The translations under genes and the position numbers were made by a program. From positions 1 to 64,000 of the forward strand of contig NZ_ACZP01000020.1 in the NCBI RefSeq assembly GCF_000176175.1: a DNA stretch of 64,000 nucleotides, in the 5' to 3' direction. Positions 42,161 through 51,056 of the stretch are shown here, piece after piece. A model generated the notes under the pieces. It was not told the origin of the DNA. It worked only from the letters and a program-made list of their open reading frames with translations, and did not search any database. The stretch comes from Vibrio furnissii CIP 102972. Lineage in GTDB: Bacteria; Pseudomonadota; Gammaproteobacteria; Enterobacterales; Vibrionaceae. Numbering within the stretch: the first letter of the stretch is position 1; each line of letters starts with the position of its first letter.

Positions 42161-43096
42161 TTAACCCTTAAGCTGACGCAGCCACACCCTTGCTGCCTCA
42201 GCATCCAATTCTATTTGCTGTTTGAGTGCCTCAAAGGACTCAAATTTGTGTTCATTACGCAACTTATGTAAAAGTGCGACTTCTAGCTGTTTGCCATACA
42301 AATTGCCATGGAAGTCGAATAAATGCACTTCTAATTGTTGGCGAACCCCATTGACCGTAGGACGTTGGCCAATATTCGCCACGCCCCCAATCGGTTGTTC
42401 GCCTAACCCATACGCTTCGACCACATACACACCAGACACCGGAGACACGCACCGCTTGAGCGGAATGTTCGCCGTCGGAAATCCGATGGTGCGTCCGAGC
42501 TTACGCCCGTGAGACACGCGTCCGCTGATGCTGTAATCGCGCCCCAACATGTCGGCGGCATCCGCCAACGCATCGGCCGCTAATGCCTCGCGAATGGCGG
42601 TACTACTGACACGCAGTTTCTGTAAGCAGAAGCTCTGGGTGCTCACCACTTCAAAGCCGTATTCACGTCCTGCTTGTTCCAGCATAGCAAAGTTGCCTTT
42701 GCGCCCCTGACCAAAGCAAAAATCGTCGCCAACGACCAAAAACTTCACCCCCAAACGCGTGACCAACAAGTCACGGATAAACGCTTGTGCGTCTAAGTTG
42801 GCAAAATGATGATTAAAGTTCACACACAATAACCGATCGAGATTCAATTTGCCGAGTTGGACAAACTTATCTCTCAATCTTGTTAACCGAGCTGGAGCCT
42901 TATCTTTTAAGAACAGCTCCATAGGTTGCGGTTCAAAGGTCATCACAACCGAAGGCAGGTTCAACGCTTTCGCGCGCTCAGCAACCTGATCCAATACCTG
43001 TTGATGCCCCAAATGGACACCATCAAAGTTACCTATGGTCAATACACAGCCATGATGGCGTGACTTGATGTTATGAATACCGCGAATCAATTCCAT
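42161..43096 (-). CDS. ribF: Bifunctional riboflavin kinase / FAD synthetase
   Basis: 311 aa. N-terminal FAD synthetase with the nucleotidyltransferase motif CVLTIGNFDGVHLGHQQVL and the ISSTAIR-like VSSTAIREAL; C-terminal riboflavin kinase with GRTIGFPTANIPL. The ATG at 43096 (MELIRGIHNI) is chosen by family comparison with E. coli RibF (313 aa); the open frame extends ten codons further. Precedes ileS. Confidence 0.96.
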   Translation of the reverse strand: MELIRGIHNIKSRHHGCVLTIGNFDGVHLGHQQVLDQVAERAKALNLPSVVMTFEPQPMELFLKDKAPARLTRLRDKFVQLGKLNLDRLLCVNFNHHFANLDAQAFIRDLLVTRLGVKFLVVGDDFCFGQGRKGNFAMLEQAGREYGFEVVSTQSFCLQKLRVSSTAIREALAADALADAADMLGRDYSISGRVSHGRKLGRTIGFPTANIPLKRCVSPVSGVYVVEAYGLGEQPIGGVANIGQRPTVNGVRQQLEVHLFDFHGNLYGKQLEVALLHKLRNEHKFESFEALKQQIELDAEAARVWLRQLKG

Positions 43097-43167
43097 TGGA
43101 ATACGCTTAAAACCTATAGTTCTCAATTATCTTGGTGTGAAACCGACGGATTATAACCTAATCGGCG

Positions 43168-44730
43168 TTAATCTGTCGCCGCTTTTAAGTCTTTTAAACG
43201 GACGCCCAGCACCAGAGCGGTGACTAAATACACAATCGCGCCAAGTGCGATCAATCCAGTCAGCATCAGAGCGCGTTGCGTCAGCCCCCAGCTTAACCAA
43301 ACTGACATCGACTCCATCTGCCATAAAATCGCAGCGACCATCGCGCCACCAGCCACCAGCAAACGAACAATAAAACCAATCGTACGCGCAGAAATGACAT
43401 ACACCCCTTGCTTGTGCAGACCTCGGTACAACAACGCCATATTAATGAAGGCCGACAGCGCCGTGGCGGCGGCCAAGCCGACATAGCCATAAAACCAACC
43501 AAAGATGGCGTTAAACACCATGTTGCTCAGCATCGCAACAATCCCAAATCGCACCGGCGTTTTGGTGTCCTGACGCGAGTAGTACCCCGGCGCCAACACT
43601 TTGATCAACATAAAATTGAGCAAGCCTGCGGAATACGCCAGCAGCGACATCGACGCCATGTGCACATCATCTGGCGTAAATTCGCCGCGCATAAACAGCA
43701 CCATCAACATCGGTTTCGCCAGCACCATCAACCCCAGCATGGCTGGCACGCCAAGTAGAATGACCATGCGCACGCCCCAGTCCATGGTTTGCGCGAACCC
43801 ATCACTGTGTGCATCAACATGTTTACGTGACAGCGCTGGCAGAATCACCGTTGCAATCGCAATACCAAACAAGCCCAGCGGGAATTCCAATAAACGGTCG
43901 GAATAGTAAAGCCAGCTGATGGAGCCTGTTTGCAGAAAACTCGCCACAAACGAATCAAATAACAGGTTGATTTGACTGACTGAGACACCAAATAGTGCTG
44001 GAATCATCAGTGTACGAATTTTCACCACACCGGGATCTTTCCAGCCCCATTTGGGCTTAACCAGCACGCCGGCCTTGATCAAAAACGGCAGTTGGAACAG
44101 AAACTGCACCAAACCACCTAAAAAGACACCGATTGCCAAACCGATTTCCGGTTGATCCAACAATGGCGAGATATACCACGCCGACAGGATCATCATGACA
44201 TTGAGAAAAACCGGCGTAAAAGAAGAGACCGCAAACTTACCCAGCGTATTCAATACCGCGCCAGAAAGCGCCACAAAGGTAATGAACCATAAATAAGGAA
44301 AGGTAATTTTCAGCAGCAAGCTGGCAAGTTCAAACTTCGGTGCCGCCGGCCCATCATTAAGCCAGTCTAAAAACCAACCGGCACCAAACAGCGCCGTGAC
44401 CACCCCAGAGAACACCACCCCCAGCACGGTGACGATGGTCACCAAGACACCCAGCGTCCCCGCTGCCCGAGCAATCAGCTCGCGTGTTTTATTGATGTCC
44501 CCTGATGCATGATATTCAGTCAATACCGGAACAAACGCCTGAGAAAATGCCCCTTCCGCAAACAGACGACGCAGGAAGTTGGGAATACGGTTGGCAAAAA
44601 AGAAAACATCGGCACTGGCGCCTGCGCCCATCAGGTTGGCGACAACAATGTCGCGCACCAGTCCCAGGACGCGTGAAATCAACGTCATGGCACTGACAAC
44701 CATGCCTGACTTGAGTAAGCGTTTACTCAC
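43168..44730 (-). CDS. murJ: Lipid II flippase MurJ
   Basis: 520 aa, MOP-superfamily membrane protein with about 14 transmembrane segments, moving lipid II across the inner membrane. Conserved cues: MTLISRVLGLVRDIVVANLMGAGASADVFFFANRIPNFLRRLFAEGAFSQAFVPVL. GTG start at 44730 preceded by GAGG; an ATG nine codons in is less likely. It is divergent from rpsT. Confidence 0.96.
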   Translation of the reverse strand: MSKRLLKSGMVVSAMTLISRVLGLVRDIVVANLMGAGASADVFFFANRIPNFLRRLFAEGAFSQAFVPVLTEYHASGDINKTRELIARAAGTLGVLVTIVTVLGVVFSGVVTALFGAGWFLDWLNDGPAAPKFELASLLLKITFPYLWFITFVALSGAVLNTLGKFAVSSFTPVFLNVMMILSAWYISPLLDQPEIGLAIGVFLGGLVQFLFQLPFLIKAGVLVKPKWGWKDPGVVKIRTLMIPALFGVSVSQINLLFDSFVASFLQTGSISWLYYSDRLLEFPLGLFGIAIATVILPALSRKHVDAHSDGFAQTMDWGVRMVILLGVPAMLGLMVLAKPMLMVLFMRGEFTPDDVHMASMSLLAYSAGLLNFMLIKVLAPGYYSRQDTKTPVRFGIVAMLSNMVFNAIFGWFYGYVGLAAATALSAFINMALLYRGLHKQGVYVISARTIGFIVRLLVAGGAMVAAILWQMESMSVWLSWGLTQRALMLTGLIALGAIVYLVTALVLGVRLKDLKAATD

Positions 44731-44808
44731 GGTAACCTCGAAAAATACGCTAAAACAACATTATCCTTCTTCACCGGGAAATAATGTCAGTGAGAGATCA
44801 GATAAGTA

Positions 44809-44838
44809 TTAGCATTGGCAAAAAAATACTGTTAGAAT
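44809..44838 (+). promoter_or_regulatory. rpsT promoter P1
   Basis: TTAGCA (44809-44814), an 18-bp spacer and TAGAAT (44833-44838), then a C-rich discriminator CCCCGCC. GC-rich discriminators are usual at stringently controlled ribosomal-protein promoters. Confidence 0.6.
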
Positions 44839-44911
44839 CCCCGCCATCTTAACCGCGAAGACCTTCCGATTCCAAACTTGTTTGGCTTAGACGGGTTTTT
44901 GCACAAATCAT

Positions 44912-44940
44912 TTGACAATTAAGTGCAAATAAGGGATATT
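44912..44940 (+). promoter_or_regulatory. rpsT promoter P2
   Basis: Perfect TTGACA (44912-44917), a 17-bp spacer and GATATT (44935-44940). E. coli rpsT also has two promoters. Confidence 0.6.
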
Positions 44941-44988
44941 TCCGGCCCTTAAATTGTCACCGAACTAAAGTTTTTGGGAGTTAGACCC

Positions 44989-45249
44989 TTGGCAAACTGT
45001 AAATCTGCTAAGAAGCGCGCTATCCAATCTGAAAAACGTCGTCAGCACAACGCTAGCCGTCGTTCAATGATGCGCACTTACATGAAGAAAACTGTTGCTG
45101 CAATCGCTGCAGGCGACAAAGAAGCTGCAACTGCTGCATTCGCAGTCGTTACACCAATCCTAGACCGTATGGCAACTAAAGGCCTTATTCACAAGAATAA
45201 AGCAGCTCGTCATAAGTCTCGTTTCGCTGCTGCTATCAAAGCTCTGTAA
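44989..45249 (+). CDS. rpsT: 30S ribosomal protein S20
   Basis: 86 aa, basic. After the start it reads ANCKSAKKRAIQSEKRRQHN, then RRSMMRTYMKK and GLIHKNKAARHKSR, as in all gammaproteobacterial S20. The start is TTG at 44989 with GGGAG at 44976-44980; E. coli rpsT also uses UUG, which takes part in autogenous translational control. An upstream TTG at 44974 would add five residues not found in the family. Confidence 0.98.
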   Translation: MANCKSAKKRAIQSEKRRQHNASRRSMMRTYMKKTVAAIAAGDKEAATAAFAVVTPILDRMATKGLIHKNKAARHKSRFAAAIKAL

Positions 45250-45272
45250 TTTGAGCCTGATATCCCAGTGAT

Positions 45273-45302
45273 AAAAAAAACCGGCCTTGGCCGGTTTTTT
45301 TA
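45273..45302 (+). terminator. Intrinsic terminator after rpsT
   Basis: AAAACCGGCC-TT-GGCCGGTTTT with seven T residues. Confidence 0.93.
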
Positions 45303-45406
45303 TTGGTTGTGTTTGCAAAAATAAACCAAAGTTTCCATCTCGCATCCCTTCTGACTATCATTTTTCATATAGTGCATCGATTAAAAACTTCGGCCATGAC
45401 ATCCTG

Positions 45407-45703
45407 TCAGTCTGAGCAGTACAAACGATGAAGCAATTCGATCATTGATTTCACGTCATCACTGCTGAGTGTGTAATACACTGTTTGCGCTTCTTTGCGC
45501 GTCTCCACTAAGCCATCCCGTCTTAGCCAAGCCAAGTGTTGCGATAGCGCTGATTGACTCAATTCCAGTTTGCCACACAGCTCCCCAACGGAGAGTTCCT
45601 GGTTGTGCAACAAGCATAGAATCTGCAAGCGTCTCTCATTTGCCATGGCTTTCAATAACACCACTGCTTGTGCGGAGTTCTTTTCCATTTCCTGTAGGTT
45701 CAT
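45407..45703 (-). CDS. hlyU: ArsR-family regulator HlyU
   Basis: 98 aa winged-helix protein. MNLQEMEKNSAQAVVLLKAMANERRLQILCLLHNQELSVGELCGKLELSQSALSQHLAWLRRDGLV is nearly the V. cholerae/V. vulnificus HlyU sequence; it lacks the metal-binding CXC of true metal sensors. HlyU derepresses toxin and haemolysin genes by displacing H-NS; none of its known targets is in this window. ATG 45703 with AAGGGGG upstream. It shares the rpsT-nhaR interval seen in V. cholerae. The 262-bp gap to its right (45704-45965) shows no further gene. Confidence 0.94.
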   Translation of the reverse strand: MNLQEMEKNSAQAVVLLKAMANERRLQILCLLHNQELSVGELCGKLELSQSALSQHLAWLRRDGLVETRKEAQTVYYTLSSDDVKSMIELLHRLYCSD

Positions 45704-45965
45704 GAGCAAGCCCCCTTGAAATAACCGCTTAAGCGATACTAATGCACATCATTGTTTCTGCCTGAATGCATCAAACCATTAGCTGCGGGCAATCATCCTC
45801 GCGGCGCCATTATTATGTTGGTTCATTTCAGGTTCAACGCTCTGGCAAAAACGGACAAAGAGTACGCCTAAATGTGCCGAAAACACCTCCTACCATTGCG
45901 GTAAAACAGGACAAGTATTCATCGGTTGCGTGATAGTAATCTATTTATTAACAGTAATAAAACTC

Positions 45966-46856
45966 TCATTCAAACAAATTACTAAAATCTGCATCACATA
46001 CATTCTTTACGGCTGGGTGCTGAATCATTCGCTCGGCGAATATGACGTAGTACTCTTCTTTGATTTCGTCAACGCGGCTAATGAGCTGCAAAGCGCGCTC
46101 TTGGTTCATTTCATTCATATATAGCAGCGGGGCCATAAAGATGACGTCGGGGTGATAGAGCGCGAACGCTTTCATCAGTGCGGCATCATCAAACTCCCCT
46201 AAAATGTTGGGTTGAATGCCTTGATGATCAAACCACTGACGCACTTTGCGTCCCATCGCGGTGCGGCTACCGGGGATCAATAATTTGTATTCTTGTAATA
46301 GCGCCGGATAGCGCGTTGTGTCGACACCACCGCTAGAGAAGAACCCCATGTGGCTTTCTCCCAGCTTTTTACTAAATAGCCCCGGGCTCTGGCTGGAATC
46401 CACTGGGCAGTCTGACAAAATCATGTCCAGCTTATGCTGCGAGAGCTGCTCAAGCAGCATTTCGTGAGTGGATTCGAAACAACGCAGATGAATGCTGTTG
46501 TCATCGGGGATGGTGGTCATCAAAATCTTGCTCACCAAGCGCTTGGAAATGGCATCCGCGACCCCGACGTCAAACTGAACGTTGTTGCGCTGGCTGTAGT
46601 TGACGATATCCAGCATTTCATAACTCAGGCCAAACATGCGGTCGGCGTATTTAAACACCAACTGCCCCAGCTCGGTGGGTTCAATACTGCGGCCGTTGCG
46701 TTTGGTCAGCTTGCCCGCCATGCGATCTTCCAACGCTTTGATTTGACCGGTGACGGTTTGAGGCGTCAAAAATAGCGCATCCGCCGCTTTGGTCACGGAG
46801 CCTTGTTTGCACACCATCCAGAAATAGTACAGGTGGTTGTAATTGAGGTGAGACAT
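45966..46856 (-). CDS. nhaR: LysR-family activator NhaR
   Basis: 296 aa. N-terminal HTH (NYNHLYYFWMVCKQGSVTKAADALFLTPQTVTGQIKALEDRM) and LysR substrate domain. The N-terminus matches NhaR, the Na+-responsive activator of nhaA; in E. coli it also controls pga biofilm genes. No antiporter gene of the nhaA type lies beside it. ATG 46856. Confidence 0.93.
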   Translation of the reverse strand: MSHLNYNHLYYFWMVCKQGSVTKAADALFLTPQTVTGQIKALEDRMAGKLTKRNGRSIEPTELGQLVFKYADRMFGLSYEMLDIVNYSQRNNVQFDVGVADAISKRLVSKILMTTIPDDNSIHLRCFESTHEMLLEQLSQHKLDMILSDCPVDSSQSPGLFSKKLGESHMGFFSSGGVDTTRYPALLQEYKLLIPGSRTAMGRKVRQWFDHQGIQPNILGEFDDAALMKAFALYHPDVIFMAPLLYMNEMNQERALQLISRVDEIKEEYYVIFAERMIQHPAVKNVCDADFSNLFE

Positions 46857-47160
46857 AAGCAGTCACTTGTGATGAACAGAGCGTTGGTTATAGCAAATGT
46901 CCGACCCCGTCGCAATTTATCGGGATAATCGAACCATTCACACCTAAGCAATATATTTACCGAAACATTGAATCCCACTCATGACTAAAGTTGACATAAT
47001 TGACCTCCTTCCCCGCTGAAAAAATCAAATTAATTTCTCGACGTACGCGTCGTACACAACTCACAAAAACATTTTATAAACAATAAGTTAAATTCCATAA
47101 AATCACTTTAACTGACCGTTCCAATCGCCCTATTAACAATTCTCTCGTTTTGTTTCAGCA
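46857..47160. other. Noncoding gap left of the nptA promoter
   Basis: About 300 bp without a credible gene, AT-rich. It contains one small GC hairpin with a TACG loop (CGACG-TACG-CGTCG, about 47038-47051) that has no T-run. It presumably holds the nhaR promoter on the left; I could not pick one with confidence. Confidence 0.5.
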
Positions 47161-47194
47161 TTGTCATATTACTGAAATATTCGCCCTCTACTAT
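47161..47194 (+). promoter_or_regulatory. PHO box and -10 element of nptA
   Basis: TTGTCATATTACTGAAAT (47161-47178) agrees with the PhoB consensus CTGTCATAwAwCTGTmAy at 15 of 18 positions, and a -10-like TACTAT (47189-47194) follows after exactly 10 bp, the standard Pho promoter geometry. It precedes a phosphate cotransporter gene, which supports the reading. Confidence 0.78.
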
Positions 47195-47249
47195 CGCCCA
47201 CAGATTCAACAACCGACCAAAGACATTCAGAAGGTCAATGGAGAAAACA

Positions 47250-48398
47250 ATGATAAACCAAGCGACTACCACTGCCGCGCCAATCTCATCGACGACGCGA
47301 TGGCTACGCTGGGCAAACTTGGCTTTCATGCTGTATCTACTGCTACTGGCAGTTGCCATGGTGGGCAGCGGATTTAAATGGGCAACCGGCGATCAGGCAA
47401 AAGTCCTGTTTGAGTTTGCTTCTCACCCGGTCGCTGGGTTGATGATTGGTTTGGTGGCCACGGCGCTGATTCAATCATCCAGCACAGTCACCTCAATTAT
47501 TGTCGGCCTTGTGGCGGGCGGCTTGCCTGTTGAAACGGCCATTCCGATGGTCATGGGTGCCAACATCGGTACAACCGTCACCAATACGCTGGTCAGCCTC
47601 GGCCACGTGCGCTGCAAAGAAGAATTCAAACGTGCTTTTGCCAGCGCTACGATTCACGACTTCTTTAATTTGCTCGCCGTCTTCATTTTCCTTCCCTTGG
47701 AAATGATGTTTGGCATTCTGGAAAAAATCTCGCATTGGTTGGTCTCGCCACTTCTGGCGACAGGCGACATGAGCCTGAAAGGCTTTGATTTTATTAAGCC
47801 AATGACCAAACCCGTCATCAGCGCGCTGAAAGAGCAGCTCGCCACCTTGGGGGATACCTTGGGCGGTGTGGCCCTGATCCTGCTGGGCATTGCGACCATT
47901 TTCGTGGCGATCACCGTCATGGGGAAACTGATGAAGAGCTTGATGGTCGGCCGTGCACGTGAACTGCTGAAAAATGCCATTGGCCGTGGCCCACTACATG
48001 GTATTGCCTCAGGCACGCTGGTTACAGTGCTAGTACAATCGTCATCGACCACCACCAGCCTGATGGTGCCACTGGTTGGCTCTGGTGTGTTGAAAGTGCG
48101 TGACGTGTATCCATTCACGCTGGGCGCAAACATCGGGACGTGCATTACGGCGCTGCTAGCAGCGACCGCGGTATCGGGTGAGTTTGCTGTGTTTGCCCTG
48201 CAAATTGCGCTGGTCCACCTGACGTTCAACTTACTTGCAACCCTATTGATTTACGGCATCCCTTTCTTACGTGAGCTGCCAATCAAAGGCGCAGAGACGA
48301 TTTCTGAGTGGGCGATTAAGAGCAAAGCGGTGGTCGCAGGCTACTTGCTGTCGGTGTTTATCGTCATTCCAGGCATGATTCTGGCGTTTACCTCGTAA
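47250..48398 (+). CDS. nptA: Sodium-dependent phosphate transporter NptA
   Basis: 382 aa, Na+/Pi cotransporter family. The hallmark duplicated QSSS motif is visible in both halves (ALIQSSSTVTSIIVGLVAGG and VLVQSSSTTTSLMVPLVGSG), each followed by a GANIGT element. About eight to ten membrane segments. The V. cholerae orthologue is an alkaline-pH phosphate importer. The ATG at 47250 with GGAG is preferred to one at 47238, where AAGG is too close. The PHO box upstream implies phosphate-starvation control. Confidence 0.93.
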   Translation: MINQATTTAAPISSTTRWLRWANLAFMLYLLLLAVAMVGSGFKWATGDQAKVLFEFASHPVAGLMIGLVATALIQSSSTVTSIIVGLVAGGLPVETAIPMVMGANIGTTVTNTLVSLGHVRCKEEFKRAFASATIHDFFNLLAVFIFLPLEMMFGILEKISHWLVSPLLATGDMSLKGFDFIKPMTKPVISALKEQLATLGDTLGGVALILLGIATIFVAITVMGKLMKSLMVGRARELLKNAIGRGPLHGIASGTLVTVLVQSSSTTTSLMVPLVGSGVLKVRDVYPFTLGANIGTCITALLAATAVSGEFAVFALQIALVHLTFNLLATLLIYGIPFLRELPIKGAETISEWAIKSKAVVAGYLLSVFIVIPGMILAFTS

Positions 48399-48411
48399 AC
48401 GACCCGAACCC

Positions 48412-48438
48412 AAAGCTTCCCTCTCGGGAAGCTTTTTT
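48412..48438 (+). terminator. Intrinsic terminator after nptA
   Basis: AAAGCTTCCC-TCTC-GGGAAGCTTT followed by T residues, 14 bp after the stop codon. Confidence 0.92.
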
Positions 48439-48502
48439 GTTTGCCTGACATCAACAAGAAACACGCGCTGTTTCGACGCTCATCCTCGAGATCGACGCGC
48501 AT

Positions 48503-48533
48503 AAAAAAACGCTGGCACTGCCAGCGTTTTTTT
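48503..48533. terminator. Terminator of the lgt-thyA transcript (bidirectional)
   Basis: AAACGCTGGC/GCCAGCGTTT with seven-residue A and T runs on either side; on the minus strand it directly follows thyA. Confidence 0.92.
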
Positions 48534-48544
48534 GTCGTTCGCCA

Positions 48545-49396
48545 TTACACCGAAAACGGATATTGAATCGGCTCATGGAACTCGTAGCCCGTGACATCAA
48601 AATCATCCAGCGTCACCCAAGTTTCCAAATCGTGTAGCGATTTGATGTTTGGGTTGATGTGAAATTGCGGCGCCGCGAGCGGTTCACGTTTCAATTGCAC
48701 ATCGCGCATGAGCGCCAGTTGATCCTCATAGATGTGCGCATTAACAATCTTGTGGTAGGCCTGCCCCGGCTTCTTACCGGTAATTTGCGCCATGATCGCC
48801 AAAAAGACATACACTTGGACCATGTTAAAGTTTAGCCCCAGCGGCACATCACACGAGCGTTGCGTGCTGTTCAAGTACAGCGTGTCCCCCAGCAGGGAAA
48901 AATGGTGGCTGTACATACACGGACGCAAACAGCCGAGGTGGAATTCCCCCGGGTTGTAGAAGTTCAGAATCTCACCGCGATCATCAACGCCACGCGTCAA
49001 GTCATCGACAATTTTCTTCAACTGATCCACATGACCGCCATCGGGCTTCGCCCAAGCACGACCTTGCACGCCATATACGCGCCCCATGTCGTCTTCACCT
49101 TGACGGTGTGGGTTATTCAGCCATGCGTCGTTCAGGTTGGCGTTGGCATCCCACGTTTTGGTGCCCAGCGCGCGAAAGTCAGCGGCGTTGTCATAACCCC
49201 GAATGTAGCCCAGCAGTTCGGCGACCGCTGCTTTCCAAAAACTCTTACGCGTGGTCACCAGTGGAAACTGGTTATTGGCCACGTCATAAGTTAAATCGGC
49301 ATTGATCACGGTCAGGCAGCGTTTGCCTGTCCGTTCGTTTTCCACCCACACACCTTCATCGACAATGCGCTGGCAAAGATCTAAATACTGTTTCAC
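48545..49396 (-). CDS. thyA: Thymidylate synthase ThyA
   Basis: 283 aa. Converts dUMP to dTMP with methylenetetrahydrofolate. The active-site cysteine is in LHLGCLRPCMYSHHFSLLGDTLYLNSTQRSCDVPLGLNFN, together with NAHIYEDQ. It is about 19 residues longer than E. coli ThyA, with an extra segment around 75-110. GTG start at 49396 preceded by AAGGG. Downstream of lgt by 9 bp, the usual lgt-thyA pair. Confidence 0.97.
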   Translation of the reverse strand: MKQYLDLCQRIVDEGVWVENERTGKRCLTVINADLTYDVANNQFPLVTTRKSFWKAAVAELLGYIRGYDNAADFRALGTKTWDANANLNDAWLNNPHRQGEDDMGRVYGVQGRAWAKPDGGHVDQLKKIVDDLTRGVDDRGEILNFYNPGEFHLGCLRPCMYSHHFSLLGDTLYLNSTQRSCDVPLGLNFNMVQVYVFLAIMAQITGKKPGQAYHKIVNAHIYEDQLALMRDVQLKREPLAAPQFHINPNIKSLHDLETWVTLDDFDVTGYEFHEPIQYPFSV

Positions 49397-49405
49397 TTCG
49401 AACCC

Positions 49406-50221
49406 TTACTTTGCGGCCACGCTGTCTTGGTAACGGCCACGTTTGTAAGCCCACACCATCAGCAGTACGCCAGCAATAATCATTGGTGTTGAAAGGATTT
49501 GTCCCATTGAGATGACTCCGCCAAACAGCCCCAGTTGGGCATCCGGCTCTCGAACAAATTCAACCAGGAAGCGGAATGTACCATATCCCGCCAAGAATAG
49601 CCCAGCAACCGAACCCAGCGGACGTGGCTTCTTAATGAACCAATTGAGAATGAGAAAGAGCACAATCCCTTCTAAAACAAATTCATACAGTTGTGATGGG
49701 TGACGAGGCAGCGGCCCAGCATTCGGGAAAATAATCGCCCAAGGCACATCGGTGGTGCGTCCCCACAGTTCGCCGTTCATGAAGTTGCCCAAACGGCCCA
49801 TGCCCAAACCAAATGGCACCAGCGGCGCCACAAAATCAGCCACACCAAAGAAGGTGCGTTGATGTTTGTGCGCATACCAGAACATCGCGGTGATCACGCC
49901 CAGCAGGCCACCGTGGAACGACATACCGCCCGTCCACACTTTGAAGAGGTAGAGCGGATCGGCCAAAAACAAGTCAAAATTGTAGAACAGTACATACCCG
50001 ATTCGACCACCGATCACCACACCGAGAAAGCCGGCAAACAGCAGATCGGACACTTGCTCACGCGTCCAGCCACTGCCGGGTTTATCGGCACGGCGGTTCG
50101 CCAACCACATGGCAAACATAAAGCCAATCAGATACATCATGCCGTACCAGCGCACAGAAATCGGCCCAATGGAGACTAAAACGGGGTCAATGTTTGGAAA
50201 TTCAAGATAGCCCTGAGACAT
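49406..50221 (-). CDS. lgt: Prolipoprotein diacylglyceryl transferase Lgt
   Basis: 271 aa, seven membrane segments. It attaches diacylglycerol to the lipobox cysteine, the step before LspA. Signature region: GGRIGYVLFYN, the HGGLLGV motif, and GRLGNFMNGELWGRTTDVPWAIIFP. ATG 50221. Confidence 0.97.
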   Translation of the reverse strand: MSQGYLEFPNIDPVLVSIGPISVRWYGMMYLIGFMFAMWLANRRADKPGSGWTREQVSDLLFAGFLGVVIGGRIGYVLFYNFDLFLADPLYLFKVWTGGMSFHGGLLGVITAMFWYAHKHQRTFFGVADFVAPLVPFGLGMGRLGNFMNGELWGRTTDVPWAIIFPNAGPLPRHPSQLYEFVLEGIVLFLILNWFIKKPRPLGSVAGLFLAGYGTFRFLVEFVREPDAQLGLFGGVISMGQILSTPMIIAGVLLMVWAYKRGRYQDSVAAK

Positions 50222-50252
50222 AAATTGTGTTCTCTTTTCTTTTAAAATCAGA

Positions 50253-51047
50253 TCATTGCATCAACATTGTGACAGCAACAAACATAAGGAAAACCGCAAA
50301 GAAGCGCTTTAATACCGTGGTCGGCAACTGCGTTGCCAGTTTGGCGCCAATCCGGGTGGTTAACATCGACGTTGACGCAATCGCTACCAGCGCTGGCAGA
50401 TACACATAGCCCACACTGTATTGCGGCAGCCCTTCGGCTTGATAACCGTGCAAAATAAAGCCAAGCATGCCGGAAATCGCAATCATAAAGCCACACACCG
50501 ACGACGAACCGACCGCTTTGCGCATCTCAACGCCGTGATGGTTGAGAAACGGTACGGACAGCGAACCGCCCCCAATCCCGGCCAAACTCGACACCACACC
50601 AATCCCACTGCCGTAGAGCGCCGTCATCATCGCACCCGGCATGGGCCACGTGTGCGTCACGCGAATGGAGCGATACATTTGCAGCGCCAACACCAACACA
50701 ATCGCGCCAAACACTTTCGGCAAATAGTGGTTGGGAATCCACTCTGCAATCACCGAACCGAGAAAGCCGCCGACCAACACGCCAGGCAGCAGCCATTTGA
50801 CGACGAACATGTCGACATTCCCGAGTTTAAGATGATTGAGCGCAGAAGAGCCCGAGGTCACGATGATGGTTGCCAGCGATGTCGCCAGCGCCAGTTGCAT
50901 GACGATATCCGGCGAGATGCCCGATAGCGGTAACAGAAACAGTAACGCAGGCACGACGACCAACCCACCGCCAATGCCGAGCAAACCTGCCAGCACACCC
51001 ACGATAGCCCCAAGTAACAACAGCAGGGCCATTAATCCGATACTCAC
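50253..51047 (-). CDS. TSUP/TauE-family membrane protein (anion permease-like)
   Basis: 264 aa, two halves of about four membrane segments each, with the duplicated glycine-rich motif GLLGIGGGLVVVPALL and SLAGIGGGSLSVPFL characteristic of DUF81/TauE-SafE proteins. Members export or import sulfur-containing anions; the substrate here is unknown. GTG start at 51047 with AGGA; the nearby ATG at 51049 is out of frame and meets a stop at once. It lies between ptsP and lgt. Confidence 0.9.
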   Translation of the reverse strand: MSIGLMALLLLLGAIVGVLAGLLGIGGGLVVVPALLFLLPLSGISPDIVMQLALATSLATIIVTSGSSALNHLKLGNVDMFVVKWLLPGVLVGGFLGSVIAEWIPNHYLPKVFGAIVLVLALQMYRSIRVTHTWPMPGAMMTALYGSGIGVVSSLAGIGGGSLSVPFLNHHGVEMRKAVGSSSVCGFMIAISGMLGFILHGYQAEGLPQYSVGYVYLPALVAIASTSMLTTRIGAKLATQLPTTVLKRFFAVFLMFVAVTMLMQ

Positions 51048-51056
51048 ATTGTGTTC

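Noticed and set aside
47038..47051. CGACG-TACG-CGTCG hairpin upstream of nptA
   Set aside because: Short, with no T-run and no associated gene; could be chance.
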